Counted from the stretch's first letter, positions 50,097-59,388 are shown. The stretch is 64,000 nt of DNA from Gilliamella sp. ESL0443 (GCF_019469165.1 NZ_CP048263.1:1054001-1118000), one strand, 5' to 3'. A program made the numbers and translations. The notes: generated by a model from the sequence alone, not told the origin.

Positions 50097-50689
50097 TATA
50101 GCGCTTTTTCTTTATTTCCTTCATGATCAAACATCCAGGCTAAACCACTGTGCTGCGCATAAACAAACCCTTGTTTAGTAGCTTTAGTGTACCAATAGAG
50201 CACTTTTTTTCTATTTTTATCGAAATTGAACGACCGCCCTAATTCATATTGAGCAACAATAAATCCTTGCTCTGCTGCTTTAGTGAGCCATTTTTCACGT
50301 TCAAACCTATTGGATAAATCATATTGCGCTTGAACAGATCCGGCTTCCGCTGCTTGAGTGAGCCAATAGAGTGCTTTTTCTTTGTTTTCCTCGACTTCCT
50401 CACCTTCTTCATACATGCGTGATAAACCATATTGCGCAATAGAAACCCCTTGTTCCGCTGCCTGAGTAAGCCAATATAGTGCTTTTTCAGTATTTTCTTC
50501 GACACCGTAGCCGTTGTAATACATAAATGCTAAATTAAACTGAGCATCTTTATCTCCCTGCTCAGCCTCAGTGTTACAAGCAATAAAAGCTTTATCAAAA
50601 CCTTTTTGTTCGAAATAGGTAGCGCAATGATTAGCGTAAGCCGTCGTCGATAATAATGCTGTTAATACAACAAATAGTACTTTTTTCAT
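50078..50689 (-). CDS. Sel1-repeat protein, C-terminally truncated copy
   Basis: A 203-residue secreted Sel1-repeat protein. The signal peptide MKKVLFVVLTALLSTTAYA is followed by NHCATYFEQKGFDKAFIACN and about five helix-turn-helix repeats. It lacks the ~60-residue C-terminal block found in all its sisters and ends in YWYMLY where it runs into the 5' end of the next copy. A deletion between two repeat genes at about 50087 explains both. Sel1 repeats are protein-interaction scaffolds. Whether this product is stable is unknown. Confidence 0.8.
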   Translation of the reverse strand: MKKVLFVVLTALLSTTAYANHCATYFEQKGFDKAFIACNTEAEQGDKDAQFNLAFMYYNGYGVEENTEKALYWLTQAAEQGVSIAQYGLSRMYEEGEEVEENKEKALYWLTQAAEAGSVQAQYDLSNRFEREKWLTKAAEQGFIVAQYELGRSFNFDKNRKKVLYWYTKATKQGFVYAQHSGLAWMFDHEGNKEKALYWYMLY

Positions 50690-50945
50690 TAGTTTTCCTT
50701 AAATTCCTAAAAATAATAATAATTTTTTTATTTTGCCTGCTGGCAAGAAAAGAACAAAAATACGCTTACTATCTATTACTTGTTAACAATGTACTTTTAA
50801 ATCGCTTATCGGTATATGCAGTTGATAAAATGACTAACACGCCAACCCAATATCTTGAGCCGTATTAAAATGTCACTGTTAAGCTAATTTATATCAAAAA
50901 AGTGATTGTGTTAACAGAAGAAATAACATTTTGAGTCTATATAAA

Positions 50946-50983
50946 AAAAGAACTGCCTTAATATATGAGGCAGTTCTTTTAAC
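50946..50983 (-). terminator. Terminator of the 51017 Sel1 gene
   Basis: AAAAGAACTGCC (50946-50957) pairs with GGCAGTTCTTTT (50969-50980), with an A/T-rich flank that gives a U tract on the minus strand. A near-identical element follows the next copy at 52459. Confidence 0.85.
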
Positions 50984-51016
50984 ATGTTTCTAATTTGCAT
51001 GACTTATGAATAATGT

Positions 51017-52216
51017 TTATTTGATTCCTTTGTGAAGGATATCGCAACTTTCTTTAAATTTTAACTCACAAGCTTGTTCAAAATACTTTTTAGCTAACTC
51101 GCTATTTTTTTCAATACCATCACCTTTATAATACATAACGCCCAAATCATGCATTGCTTCAGTGTTACCATTATCTACAGATTTTTTATACCAAAATAGT
51201 GCTTTTTCTTTATCGACTTCGATCTCGTATCCTTTGTCATACATATGTGCTAAACGATATTGTGTTTGACTAAGCTCTTTTTTCATTGCGTTACTGAGCC
51301 AATATACCGTTTTATCTTTATTAACTTCGAGACCGTCTCCTTTGTCATACATTTCTGCTAAATCATATTGCGCTTGAGCAATTCCATATTCTGGTACATC
51401 GCTTTTTCTAGGTAACCTCTTACGTAGTTCTGCTATAACATCGTCACTTTCATTATTCAAAACTGCTAAATAATACTGCGCCTCAACATATCCTTTTTTT
51501 ACTGCTTTCGTGTACCAATATACTGCTTTCTCTTTATTGACCTCAACACTGTCTCCTTTATCATATCTCTTTGCTAACTCGAATTGCGCCCAACCATCCC
51601 CTCGTTCCGCAGCTTTTGTATACCAATACACCGCTTTTTCTTGATTGACTTCGACACCGAGCCCATAGTTATAAATGTTTGCTAATCCAATTTGTGCAGA
51701 AATAAGCCCCTGTTGCTCAGCTTTAGTATACCAATATAGCGATTTTTCTTTATTACCATGTTGCCCTAAATCATATTGCGCAACAACAAATCCTTGCTCT
51801 GCTGCTTTAGTGAGCCATTTTTCACGTTCAAACCTTTCGGATAAATCATATTGTGCTTGAACAGATCCGGCTTCCGCTGCTTGAGTGAGCCAATATAGTG
51901 CTTTTTCTCTGTTTTCCTCGACTCCCTCACCTTCTTCATACATGCGTGATAAACCATATTGCGCAACAGAAACCCCTTGTTCCGCTGCCTGAGTAAGCCA
52001 ATTTAGTGCTTTTTCTGTATTTTTTTCGACGCCGTCGCCGTTGTAATACATAAATGCTAAATTAAACTGAGCATCTTTATCTCCCTGCTCAGCCTCAGTG
52101 TTACAAGCAATTAACGCTTGAGCAAAGTCTTTTTGTTCGAAATAGGTGGCGCAATTATTAGCGTAAGCCGTCGTCGATAATAATGCTGTTAATACAACAA
52201 ATTGTACTTTCTTCAT
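51017..52216 (-). CDS. Secreted Sel1-repeat protein
   Basis: A 399-residue protein. Signal peptide MKKVQFVVLTALLSTTAYA is followed by NNCATYFEQKDFAQALIACN, then roughly nine Sel1-like repeats of the form A..GLA.IYNYGLGVEVNQEKAVYWYTKAAERG, and the shared C-terminal block KALFWYKKSVDNGNTEAMHD to KESCDILHKGIK. The two central Cys of the C-terminal block and the Cys pair at the mature N-terminus (NNCATY, ACNTEA) could form disulfides in the periplasm. It is a tandem paralog of its neighbours with nearly copied flanks. The partner is unknown; SLR proteins include adaptor and T6SS immunity proteins elsewhere. Confidence 0.9.
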   Translation of the reverse strand: MKKVQFVVLTALLSTTAYANNCATYFEQKDFAQALIACNTEAEQGDKDAQFNLAFMYYNGDGVEKNTEKALNWLTQAAEQGVSVAQYGLSRMYEEGEGVEENREKALYWLTQAAEAGSVQAQYDLSERFEREKWLTKAAEQGFVVAQYDLGQHGNKEKSLYWYTKAEQQGLISAQIGLANIYNYGLGVEVNQEKAVYWYTKAAERGDGWAQFELAKRYDKGDSVEVNKEKAVYWYTKAVKKGYVEAQYYLAVLNNESDDVIAELRKRLPRKSDVPEYGIAQAQYDLAEMYDKGDGLEVNKDKTVYWLSNAMKKELSQTQYRLAHMYDKGYEIEVDKEKALFWYKKSVDNGNTEAMHDLGVMYYKGDGIEKNSELAKKYFEQACELKFKESCDILHKGIK

Positions 52217-52529
52217 TAGTTTTCCTTAATTTCCTTAAATATAATAATTTTTTTATTTTGTCTGCTGGCAAAAATACGCTTACTATCTATTACTCGTTAA
52301 CAATGTACTTTTAAATGACTTATGGGATATGGAGTTGATAAAATGGTTAACACGCCAACCAAATATCTTTAGCCGTTTTAAAAAGTCACTGTTAAGCTAA
52401 TTTATATCAAAAAAGTGATTGTGTTAACAGAAGAAATAACATTTTGAGTCTATATAAAAAAAGAACTGCCTTAATATGTGAGGCAGTTCTTTTAACATGT
52501 TTCTAATTTGCCTGACTTATGAATAATGT
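52217..52529 (-). repeat. Duplicated spacer between Sel1-repeat genes
   Basis: The spacers 50690-51016, 52217-52529 and 54159-54469, and part of 55964-56100, are near-copies. Each carries, on the minus strand, a TTGCCAGCAGACAAAAT-like block, AAATTATTATATTTAAGG, a GGAAAACTA ribosome-binding region before the ATG, and a distal terminator hairpin. Each gene thus has its own control unit, and duplication units span gene plus spacer. No other gene is seen in these gaps. Confidence 0.8.
52459..52496 (-). terminator. Terminator of the 52530 Sel1 gene
   Basis: AAAAGAACTGCC (52459-52470) with GGCAGTTCTTTT (52482-52493), the same stem as at 50946 with one loop change. Confidence 0.85.
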
Positions 52530-54158
52530 TTATTTGATTCCTTTGTGAAGGATATCGCAACTTTCTTTAAATTTTAGCTCACAAGCTTGTTCAAAATACT
52601 TTTTAGCTAACTCGCTATTTTTTTCAATACCATCACCTTTATAATACATAACGCCCAAATCATGCATTGCTTCAGTGTTACCATTATCTACAGATTTTTT
52701 ATACCAAAATAGTGCTTTTTCTTTATCGGATTCGATACCGTCACCTTGGTCATACATACGTGCTAACTCATATTGCGCAGCAGTATGCTCTTCTTGCGCA
52801 TCACCATCCCATAGTTCAGCGACTTTTGTGTACCAATATAATGCTTTCCTTTTATCAACTTTGACCCCATCACCTTCAGCATATATACTTGCCAAAGAAT
52901 ATTGCGCCCCAACAAACCCTTCTTCCTCTCCTTGAGCTTGAGAAAACCAATATGACGCTTTTTCCTGATTGACTTCGACACCATCTCCTTGGTCATACAT
53001 ATATGCTAACTCTAATTGCGCAGAAATATCCCCTTCTTCAGCTGCTTTTGTGTACCAATATAATGCTTTACTTTTATTAGGTTTGACCCTATTGCCTTCG
53101 GCATACATATGTGCCAAATCAGATTGCGCTTCAACAACCCCATATTCTTGTCTTTCTCCTTGAGCTTTAGCTCGAGAGTACCAATATCGTGCTTTTTCTT
53201 TATTGACTTCGATACCCTCACCTTGGTCATACCTATATGCTAACTCTAATTGCGCAGAAATATACTTTCCTTCCGCTAATTTGGTATACCAATATAGCGC
53301 TTTTTCTTTATTGATTTCGCCATCTATACCTTGGTCATACATAAGAGCTAACTCATATTCTCCATCAGCAAGTCCTTCTTCCACTTCTTCAACTTTAGAG
53401 TACCAATATGCTGCTTTTTCTTTATTGATTTCGACACCCTTACCTTGGTCATACATATATGCTAACTCAAATTGCGCAAATTCATACCCCAGTTCCGCTG
53501 CTTGAGTGTACAAATAGAGGGCTTTTTCTTTATCGACTTCGACACCATCTCCTATTTCATACATACGTGCTAAATGATATTGCGCCTCACTAAGCCCATG
53601 TTCCATTGCTTTAGTAAACCAATAGAGGGCTTTTTCTTTATTTTTTTCGACACCGTCACCTCTATAATAAAGAAGCGCTAAATCATTTTCCGCCTTATCA
53701 AACCCATGTTCTGCTGCTTGAGTGAGCCAATATAGCGATTTTTCTTTATTGACTTCAATACCGTTATCGTCAACATACATAAGTGCTAACTGATATTGCG
53801 CCTCAAGAAATCCTTGTTCCGCTGCTTTTGTGAACCAATAGAGTGCTTTATCTTTATCAATACCGACACCATACCCATTGTTATACGTCTGTGCTAAATC
53901 ATATTGCGCCTTAACATGGCCTTGTTCCCCTGCTTCTGCGTACCAATAGAGTGCTTTTTCTTTATTGTCGGCACCTATACGTTCGTCATATATAAGTGCT
54001 AAATTATACTGAGCTTCCCTATCTCCTTGATCAGCCTCAGTGTTACAAGCAATAAACGCTTGATCAAAATTGTTTTGTTCATAATAGGTCGCGCAATTAT
54101 TAGCGTAAGCCGTCGTCGATAATAATGTTGTTAATACAACAAATTGTACTTTTTTCAT
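52530..54158 (-). CDS. Secreted Sel1-repeat protein, longest copy
   Basis: A 542-residue secreted protein: signal peptide MKKVQFVVLTTLLSTTAYA, NNCATYYEQNNFDQAFIACN, then about twelve Sel1-like repeats such as AQYDLAQTYNNGYGVGIDKD, several with insertions (for example ARYWYSRAKAQGERQEYGVV). It ends with the shared C-terminal block identical to that of the 51017 copy (KALFWYKKSVDNGNTEAMHD to ILHKGIK). Identical ends with diverged middles point to gene conversion of the termini or recombination through them. Own promoter region and terminator. Function unknown. Confidence 0.9.
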   Translation of the reverse strand: MKKVQFVVLTTLLSTTAYANNCATYYEQNNFDQAFIACNTEADQGDREAQYNLALIYDERIGADNKEKALYWYAEAGEQGHVKAQYDLAQTYNNGYGVGIDKDKALYWFTKAAEQGFLEAQYQLALMYVDDNGIEVNKEKSLYWLTQAAEHGFDKAENDLALLYYRGDGVEKNKEKALYWFTKAMEHGLSEAQYHLARMYEIGDGVEVDKEKALYLYTQAAELGYEFAQFELAYMYDQGKGVEINKEKAAYWYSKVEEVEEGLADGEYELALMYDQGIDGEINKEKALYWYTKLAEGKYISAQLELAYRYDQGEGIEVNKEKARYWYSRAKAQGERQEYGVVEAQSDLAHMYAEGNRVKPNKSKALYWYTKAAEEGDISAQLELAYMYDQGDGVEVNQEKASYWFSQAQGEEEGFVGAQYSLASIYAEGDGVKVDKRKALYWYTKVAELWDGDAQEEHTAAQYELARMYDQGDGIESDKEKALFWYKKSVDNGNTEAMHDLGVMYYKGDGIEKNSELAKKYFEQACELKFKESCDILHKGIK

Positions 54159-54412
54159 TAGTTTTCCTTAATTTCCTTAAATATAATAATTTTTTTATTT
54201 TGTCTGCTGGCAAAAATAGAACAAAATACGCTTACTATCTATTACTCGTTAACAATGTACTTTTAAATCGTTTATCGGTATATGGAGTTAATAAAATGTT
54301 ATCATATCAACCAAATATCTTGGGCCTAATTAAAAAGTCACTGTTAAATCAATCTATATCAAAAAAGATTGGGATAACAGAATCAATGACATTTTGAGTC
54401 TGTATAAAAAAT

Positions 54413-54431
54413 TGTCTTAATATATAAGACA
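54413..54431 (-). terminator. Terminator of the 54470 Sel1 gene
   Basis: TGTCTTA (54413-54419) pairs with TAAGACA (54425-54431). Read on the minus strand it is followed by ATTTTTTATAC. It is a divergent version of the terminators at 50946 and 52459. Confidence 0.75.
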
Positions 54432-54469
54432 TTTTTAGCATATATATTTTCAATATGAATTAATCGTGT

Positions 54470-55963
54470 TTATTTAAGGGAATTATAATCATCACATCCT
54501 TTATCAAAACCAAGCGAACAAGCTTGCTTAAAATACCTTTTTGCTAACGCTATATCTTTTTTTACTCCGTCTCCGTGGTGATACATAAGTCCTAAATTAT
54601 ATTGCGCTTCACTATACCCTTGTTCCGCTGCTTTTGTGTACCAATATAATGCTTTCTTTTTATCAACTTTGACCCCATCACCTTCAGCATAAATACTTGC
54701 CAAATAATATTGATCTACCATAAACTCATCTTCCTCTTCTTGAGCTAGAGATAGAACTTGAGCTTGAGAATACCAATATAGTACTTTTTCTTTATTAACT
54801 TCGACACCAACTCCTTGGTCATACAAATAGGCTAACTCTAATTGCGCAGAGATATCCCCTTGTTCCGCCGCTTTGGTGTACCAATATAGTGCTTTTTCTT
54901 TATTGATTTGGACCCGATCTCCTTGGTCATACATACGTGCTAAATTATATTGCTCATCACCATTTCCTTGTTTGGTAGCTTTAGTATACCAATCTAGCGA
55001 TTTTTCTTTATTGACTTCAACACCATCTCCTTGGTCATAGATATATGCTAACTCTAACTGCGCAAAAATATGACCTTGTTCCGCTGCTTGGGTGTACCAA
55101 CTCCGTACTTTTTCTTTATTGTTTTCGACACCATCTCCGACTTCATACATACGTGCTAAATTGTATTGCGCGTCACCATCCCCTTGTTTGGCGGCTTTGG
55201 TATACCAATATAGCGCTTTTTCTTTATTGACCTCGACACCATCTCCGACTTCATACAAACGTGCTAAATTAAATTGCGCATAACTAGCGCCTTGCTCAGC
55301 GGCTTTAGTATACCAATATAATGTTTTTTCGATATTTCTTTCGAGACCTTCCCCTTTGTAATACATAAGGCCTAAATTATATTGCGCGTCACCATACCCT
55401 TGTTTGGCGGCTTTAGTAAACCAATATAGGGCTTTTTCTTTATTGACTTCGACACCGAATCCTCTGTTATACATAGCCCCTAAATTAAATTGTGCATTAC
55501 TAAGACCTTGTTCAGCGGCTTTAGTATACCAATATAATTCTTTTTCAATATTTTGTACGACGCCTTCCCCATTACCATACATAACCCCTAAATTATATTG
55601 CGCTTCACTATGCCCTTGTTCAGCGGCTTTAGTATACCAATATAGTGCTTTCTCTTTATTGACTTCGATATCCCATCCTATGTAATAATTATATGCTAAA
55701 TCAAATTGCGCTTGAGCAAATCCAGCTTCCGCTGCTTTTGTTTCCCAATATAGTCCTTTTTCAATATTTTCTTCAACGCCATCGCCGTTGTAAAACATTA
55801 GTGCTAAATTATACTGAGCTTCCCTATCTCCCTGCTTAGCCTCAGTATTACAAGCAATAAAAGCTTTATCAAAATCTTTTTGTTCATAATAGGTAGCACA
55901 ATGATTAGCGTAAACCGTCGTCGAGAATAATGCAGTTAATGCAACAAGGGGGATGTTTTTCAT
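54470..55963 (-). CDS. Secreted Sel1-repeat protein, most divergent copy
   Basis: A 497-residue protein from the ATG at 55963 (MKNIPLVALTALFSTTVYA), which has AGGGAA just upstream; the longer frame to 56017 adds no signal-like sequence. After NHCATYYEQKDFDKAFIACN come about eleven well ordered Sel1 repeats (AQYNLGVMYGNGEGVVQNIE and similar). The C-terminal block differs from its sisters: GDGVKKDIALAKRYFKQACS, then LGFDKGCDDYNSLK. Its regular repeats and own end suggest it is nearest to the ancestral gene of the array. It is the promoter-proximal, first copy on this strand. Confidence 0.9.
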   Translation of the reverse strand: MKNIPLVALTALFSTTVYANHCATYYEQKDFDKAFIACNTEAKQGDREAQYNLALMFYNGDGVEENIEKGLYWETKAAEAGFAQAQFDLAYNYYIGWDIEVNKEKALYWYTKAAEQGHSEAQYNLGVMYGNGEGVVQNIEKELYWYTKAAEQGLSNAQFNLGAMYNRGFGVEVNKEKALYWFTKAAKQGYGDAQYNLGLMYYKGEGLERNIEKTLYWYTKAAEQGASYAQFNLARLYEVGDGVEVNKEKALYWYTKAAKQGDGDAQYNLARMYEVGDGVENNKEKVRSWYTQAAEQGHIFAQLELAYIYDQGDGVEVNKEKSLDWYTKATKQGNGDEQYNLARMYDQGDRVQINKEKALYWYTKAAEQGDISAQLELAYLYDQGVGVEVNKEKVLYWYSQAQVLSLAQEEEDEFMVDQYYLASIYAEGDGVKVDKKKALYWYTKAAEQGYSEAQYNLGLMYHHGDGVKKDIALAKRYFKQACSLGFDKGCDDYNSLK

Positions 55964-56445
55964 AAGTTCCCTAAATTTCCTTAAATATAATAATTTTTTT
56001 ATTTTGCCTACTGACAAGAAAAGAATAGGCTTACTCTCTATTACTTTTTAACAATGTACTTTATGCGTATGTGGAGTTGAAAAAATTGTTAACACGCCAA
56101 TTATTGGATCACATAAAAATGTCACTATTATTAGAAAAGTATTTAACCATAATATTCCTATAAATATATTTTCTCATTACTTTATATCAAATCCTTAATA
56201 TTTCCCTTTCTTCAGAAATTAAAAATGCGATTTATTTTTATAGGCAAATAACCTTGGTTTAATCTATTTTTATTCTTATTCATAATAGAGAGCTTAACCT
56301 AAATATAAATCACTTTCTTTGAGTCTAAAAAATCTATTTTTATTAAGAATTGTTCAGAAATAATTCATATTAAATGGTTAAATCCAGAATTTACTAAATT
56401 AAATGTCAATATAATAAAAATTAGCTTGCATAATTATGATAATGT

Positions 56446-56512
56446 GGCAGAATTCCCTGCCGCTTCAAGCGGGTAAAAGGCAAAACTATACTTAGTAGTT
56501 TTTTATTGTTTT
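56446..56512 (+). promoter_or_regulatory. Structured leader with attenuator-like hairpins before puuP-like gene
   Basis: GGCAG-N6-CTGCC (56446-56461) overlaps a second possible stem CCGC-TTCAA-GCGG (56460-56472), so the two are mutually exclusive. Then AAAACTA (56482-56488) pairs with TAGTTTT (56496-56502), followed by a T-rich run to 56512, like a weak intrinsic terminator. The GAGGAG ribosome-binding site lies at 56521. No known riboswitch class was recognised. The wider gap 55964-56538 shows nothing else beyond part of the Sel1 spacer. Confidence 0.5.
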
Positions 56513-56538
56513 TTGGGACAGAGGAGCAAAAATAAATC

Positions 56539-57921
56539 ATGTCCGCAATAAAAATGAAACGAGTTTTAACCACACCTGCATTAATTGCATTTGGTTTAGC
56601 TTATATGGTTCCTTTAGGGATCTTTACCACTTATGGGGAAGTTACCGTTGTCAGTAATGGACACTTACCTATAGCCTACATCATCACCCTTGCCATGATC
56701 TTTTTCACAGCATTGAGTTACTGCCGAATGGCAAATAAACTCCCTATTGCTGGTTCGGCGTATACCTATGTACAACGAACTTTTGGTGGAAAAGTTGGTT
56801 TCTTAGTTGGTTGGGCACAAATTCTTGATTACCTATTTTTACCAATATTAAATTATTTGGTTTTAGGAATATATCTACATGAGCACTTTGAGAATATTCC
56901 AGCCTATGTATTTGTATTAGTATCGATTATGGGTGTCAGTATATTAAATTATCTTGGAATCAAGTTAATCAATTGGGCCAATATCACTTTAAATTTATTT
57001 CAAGCGTTATTTATCGTATTGTTTATTATTATAACTTTAATAAATGTTGATTTAACACCTGAAGCGATGCTCAAACCAATATCTGTTACACCAGATGACT
57101 TTAGTGGTTTATTTTCTGGAGCCGCCATATTATGCCTTGCATTTTTAGGTTTTGATGCAATAGCGACACTGGCTGAAGAATCAAATGAAGCGAAAAAAAC
57201 CTTACCAAGAGCTATTATTGGCACCGTACTTATTGCTGGTTGTATATTCCTAGTTGTTTCCTATTGTGCGCATTTAGCGTATCCGCAATGGACTGATTTT
57301 GTTGATAATAGAGATACAGCGAGTTTGGATGTAATGCATAGAGTTGATAGCATAAGTCATTTAAGCGATATTTTCGGCAAGTATGGAGATAATTTTATTT
57401 ATAATTTCTTCCAAACAGCATATCTAACAGGTGTATTTGCCTCAACCATGACAGCCCAAACTAGCGTTTCTCGAATTTTTTATGCTATGGGACGTGAAGG
57501 TGTATTACCTAAAAGAATCTTCTATAGAATTCATCCACGTTTTAGAACACCTTACTTATCAATAATTTTTGTTTCTATTTTTTCATTATTCTCTTTGGTT
57601 CTTGATTTAACCTTAGTGATATCGATGATAAGTTTTGGTGCATTAGTCGCTTTTACCTTTGTCAACCTATGCGTTATCAAAAGCTACTTAGGTGGTGAAA
57701 CCAAGAAAACAGTGTTGATGCTATTAAAATATGGACTAATGCCTGCAATTGGTTTACTACTTTCGTTGTGGCTATGGACTAGCCTTGAATCGACAGCAAT
57801 GATGGTTGGATTGATTTGGTTGGCTTTTGGATTCTGTTATTTACTTTATTTAACTCGATTTTTTACAACAACATTACCATCAATTGATCATTCGGAATTG
57901 GATTCAATTATCAAAGATTAG
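56539..57921 (+). CDS. APC-family putrescine/amino acid importer (PuuP-like)
   Basis: A 460-residue APC transporter with about twelve membrane helices. LTTPALIAFGLAYMVPLGIF, LPIAGSAYTYVQRTFGGKVG, ILDYLFLPILNYLV and FLGFDAIATLAEESNEAKKT match the PuuP/PlaP group of putrescine-proton symporters, though related carriers move other amines. No puuABCDE catabolic genes are adjacent. It is preceded by a structured leader and followed by a strong terminator, so it is a single-gene unit. Confidence 0.83.
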   Translation: MSAIKMKRVLTTPALIAFGLAYMVPLGIFTTYGEVTVVSNGHLPIAYIITLAMIFFTALSYCRMANKLPIAGSAYTYVQRTFGGKVGFLVGWAQILDYLFLPILNYLVLGIYLHEHFENIPAYVFVLVSIMGVSILNYLGIKLINWANITLNLFQALFIVLFIIITLINVDLTPEAMLKPISVTPDDFSGLFSGAAILCLAFLGFDAIATLAEESNEAKKTLPRAIIGTVLIAGCIFLVVSYCAHLAYPQWTDFVDNRDTASLDVMHRVDSISHLSDIFGKYGDNFIYNFFQTAYLTGVFASTMTAQTSVSRIFYAMGREGVLPKRIFYRIHPRFRTPYLSIIFVSIFSLFSLVLDLTLVISMISFGALVAFTFVNLCVIKSYLGGETKKTVLMLLKYGLMPAIGLLLSLWLWTSLESTAMMVGLIWLAFGFCYLLYLTRFFTTTLPSIDHSELDSIIKD

Positions 57922-57972
57922 ATAATTCTATTAGGTCTACTTAAAAGTATTTAGTTCATGCCCTTTAAAAAT

Positions 57973-58005
57973 AATCCCGTCGACCAAGGTCGACGGGATT
58001 TTTAT
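57973..58005. terminator. Strong rho-independent terminator
   Basis: AATCCCGTCGACC (57973-57985) pairs perfectly with GGTCGACGGGATT (57988-58000), separated by AA, followed by TTTTATTTTT. It separates the convergent importer and HPr genes and is A/T-flanked on both sides. Confidence 0.95.
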
Positions 58006-58041
58006 TTTTAAGTAATAAAACTTGATTAAAATCGCTTAAAA

Positions 58042-58305
58042 TTATTCACCAAAACCTGTAGCAAATAATTCACGGATTTCATCCATAGCTGCTTTTTCAT
58101 CTTCACCATCACAGATGATTTCAACAGTTGAACCACCTTTAACGCCAGCACCAAGTAAACCCATCATACTTTTTAATTTAATAGCTTTATCGTTATAAAC
58201 AAGTTCAATTGATGATTTATAACGACCAGCTAATTTAACAAGTGTCGTTACTGGGCGGGCATGTAAACCAGTTGAATTTTTTACTACCATTTGCTCTTTT
58301 AGCAT
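58042..58305 (-). CDS. HPr-like phosphocarrier protein, Firmicute-like Ser46 form
   Basis: An 87-residue HPr. Phospho-accepting His15 is in NSTGLHARPVTTLVKLA. The second signature is LKSMMGLLGAGVKGGSTVEI with Ser46 followed by MMG, as in HPr proteins of Gram-positive bacteria where HPrK phosphorylates this Ser. It differs clearly from enterobacterial PtsH. No ptsI or crr is adjacent, so it is an orphan. It could serve the fructose-type PTS in this window or be a regulatory carrier. Confidence 0.9.
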   Translation of the reverse strand: MLKEQMVVKNSTGLHARPVTTLVKLAGRYKSSIELVYNDKAIKLKSMMGLLGAGVKGGSTVEIICDGEDEKAAMDEIRELFATGFGE

Positions 58306-58452
58306 ATTATATGTCCTTACTTATATCTAACGTTAATACGATACCTGTATTTATATCATAAATTCATTTTTTTTGCTCTTTTTTAGCGTTAATTTTTGAA
58401 ATTTATTCATAACATTCTGATTATTAATAGCTGTTTATTAATAATACTAAAA

Positions 58453-59388
58453 TTACTCTACCCAGAAATATCTCACCACATGGAAAAAAATTGGAGCAGC
58501 AAAACAGATTGAATCGAAGCGATCAAGTATTCCTCCATGACCACCTATAAGCCTTCCCCAGTCTTTTACACCCCGATCACGTTTGATAGCAGACATCACT
58601 AATCCCCCAAAAAAGCCCAAGAGTGTAATCATTAGCGAAATTAAACCCGATTGCAGAAAAGTAAAAGGCGTGATCCAAAACATACATGCCCCAATAAAAC
58701 TGGCTGATAAAATACCGCCAACAAACCCTTCTATCGTTTTCGCTGGTGAGACATTTGGGCTAATTTTATGTTTTCCAAATAATTTTCCAAAAACGTATTG
58801 CAATACATCTGATAGCTGAACGACGAGTACTAGATAAGCGATTAACAACAGGTTACGACCTTGATAATTTTCGATGTCTAACACTAATAATGCTGGCACA
58901 CATGAAATACAATAAACCGTAATCATCAATCCCCATTGCACATCCGCTATTCTTTCTAAAAAATTTCGGGTCGATCCTGTAATTGTAGCAAATATTGCCA
59001 GGAACAAAAACGCATAAACTGGAATAAAGATACTGAATAGACCATACCAAGCATAAGCGACCAAAATATATTGCACAGGTAAAGCGATACCAAATGCAAA
59101 AATTAATGCAAAATAGTCGTAGCGATTAATCGGCGTTAAAATAAGAAATTCACGTAAAGCTAAGCCCGAAACAATAAAAAACAAAAATATCACTGCCAAT
59201 TGACCTAACCAAAAAGCTCCACCAATAATGGCTACCATCACCCACCATGCATTAATTCGAGCATTTAAATTATCAATACTGGGGGATTTGAAGCGGTATT
59301 TTAGAAGCTGACCAATTATCGATGCTACTAACAAAAACAAACCGATGCCCAAAAACAATAAAAATGTATCATATTGATAATGGGACAT
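58453..59388 (-). CDS. ynbB: CdsA-like CDP-diacylglycerol synthase (YnbB family)
   Basis: A 311-residue membrane protein with about eight helices. The CdsA signature is present: SAIKRDRGVKDWGRLI followed by GGHGGILDRFDS, holding the metal-binding Asp residues. The enzyme should convert phosphatidic acid and CTP to CDP-diacylglycerol. Its setting with a CDP-alcohol phosphatidyltransferase, phosphatase and hydrolase matches E. coli ynbABCD, so it is a second, specialised CdsA. Last gene of the minus-strand run, 38 bp after the small membrane protein gene. The order differs from E. coli, where ynbB follows ynbA. Confidence 0.85.
   Translation of the reverse strand: MSHYQYDTFLLFLGIGLFLLVASIIGQLLKYRFKSPSIDNLNARINAWWVMVAIIGGAFWLGQLAVIFLFFIVSGLALREFLILTPINRYDYFALIFAFGIALPVQYILVAYAWYGLFSIFIPVYAFLFLAIFATITGSTRNFLERIADVQWGLMITVYCISCVPALLVLDIENYQGRNLLLIAYLVLVVQLSDVLQYVFGKLFGKHKISPNVSPAKTIEGFVGGILSASFIGACMFWITPFTFLQSGLISLMITLLGFFGGLVMSAIKRDRGVKDWGRLIGGHGGILDRFDSICFAAPIFFHVVRYFWVE

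Noticed and set aside
52530-55963. Plus-strand open frames of 60-100 codons opposite the Sel1-repeat genes, rich in Ser, Tyr and Pro.
   Set aside because: They are periodic antisense shadows of the repeat codons and have no ribosome-binding sites.
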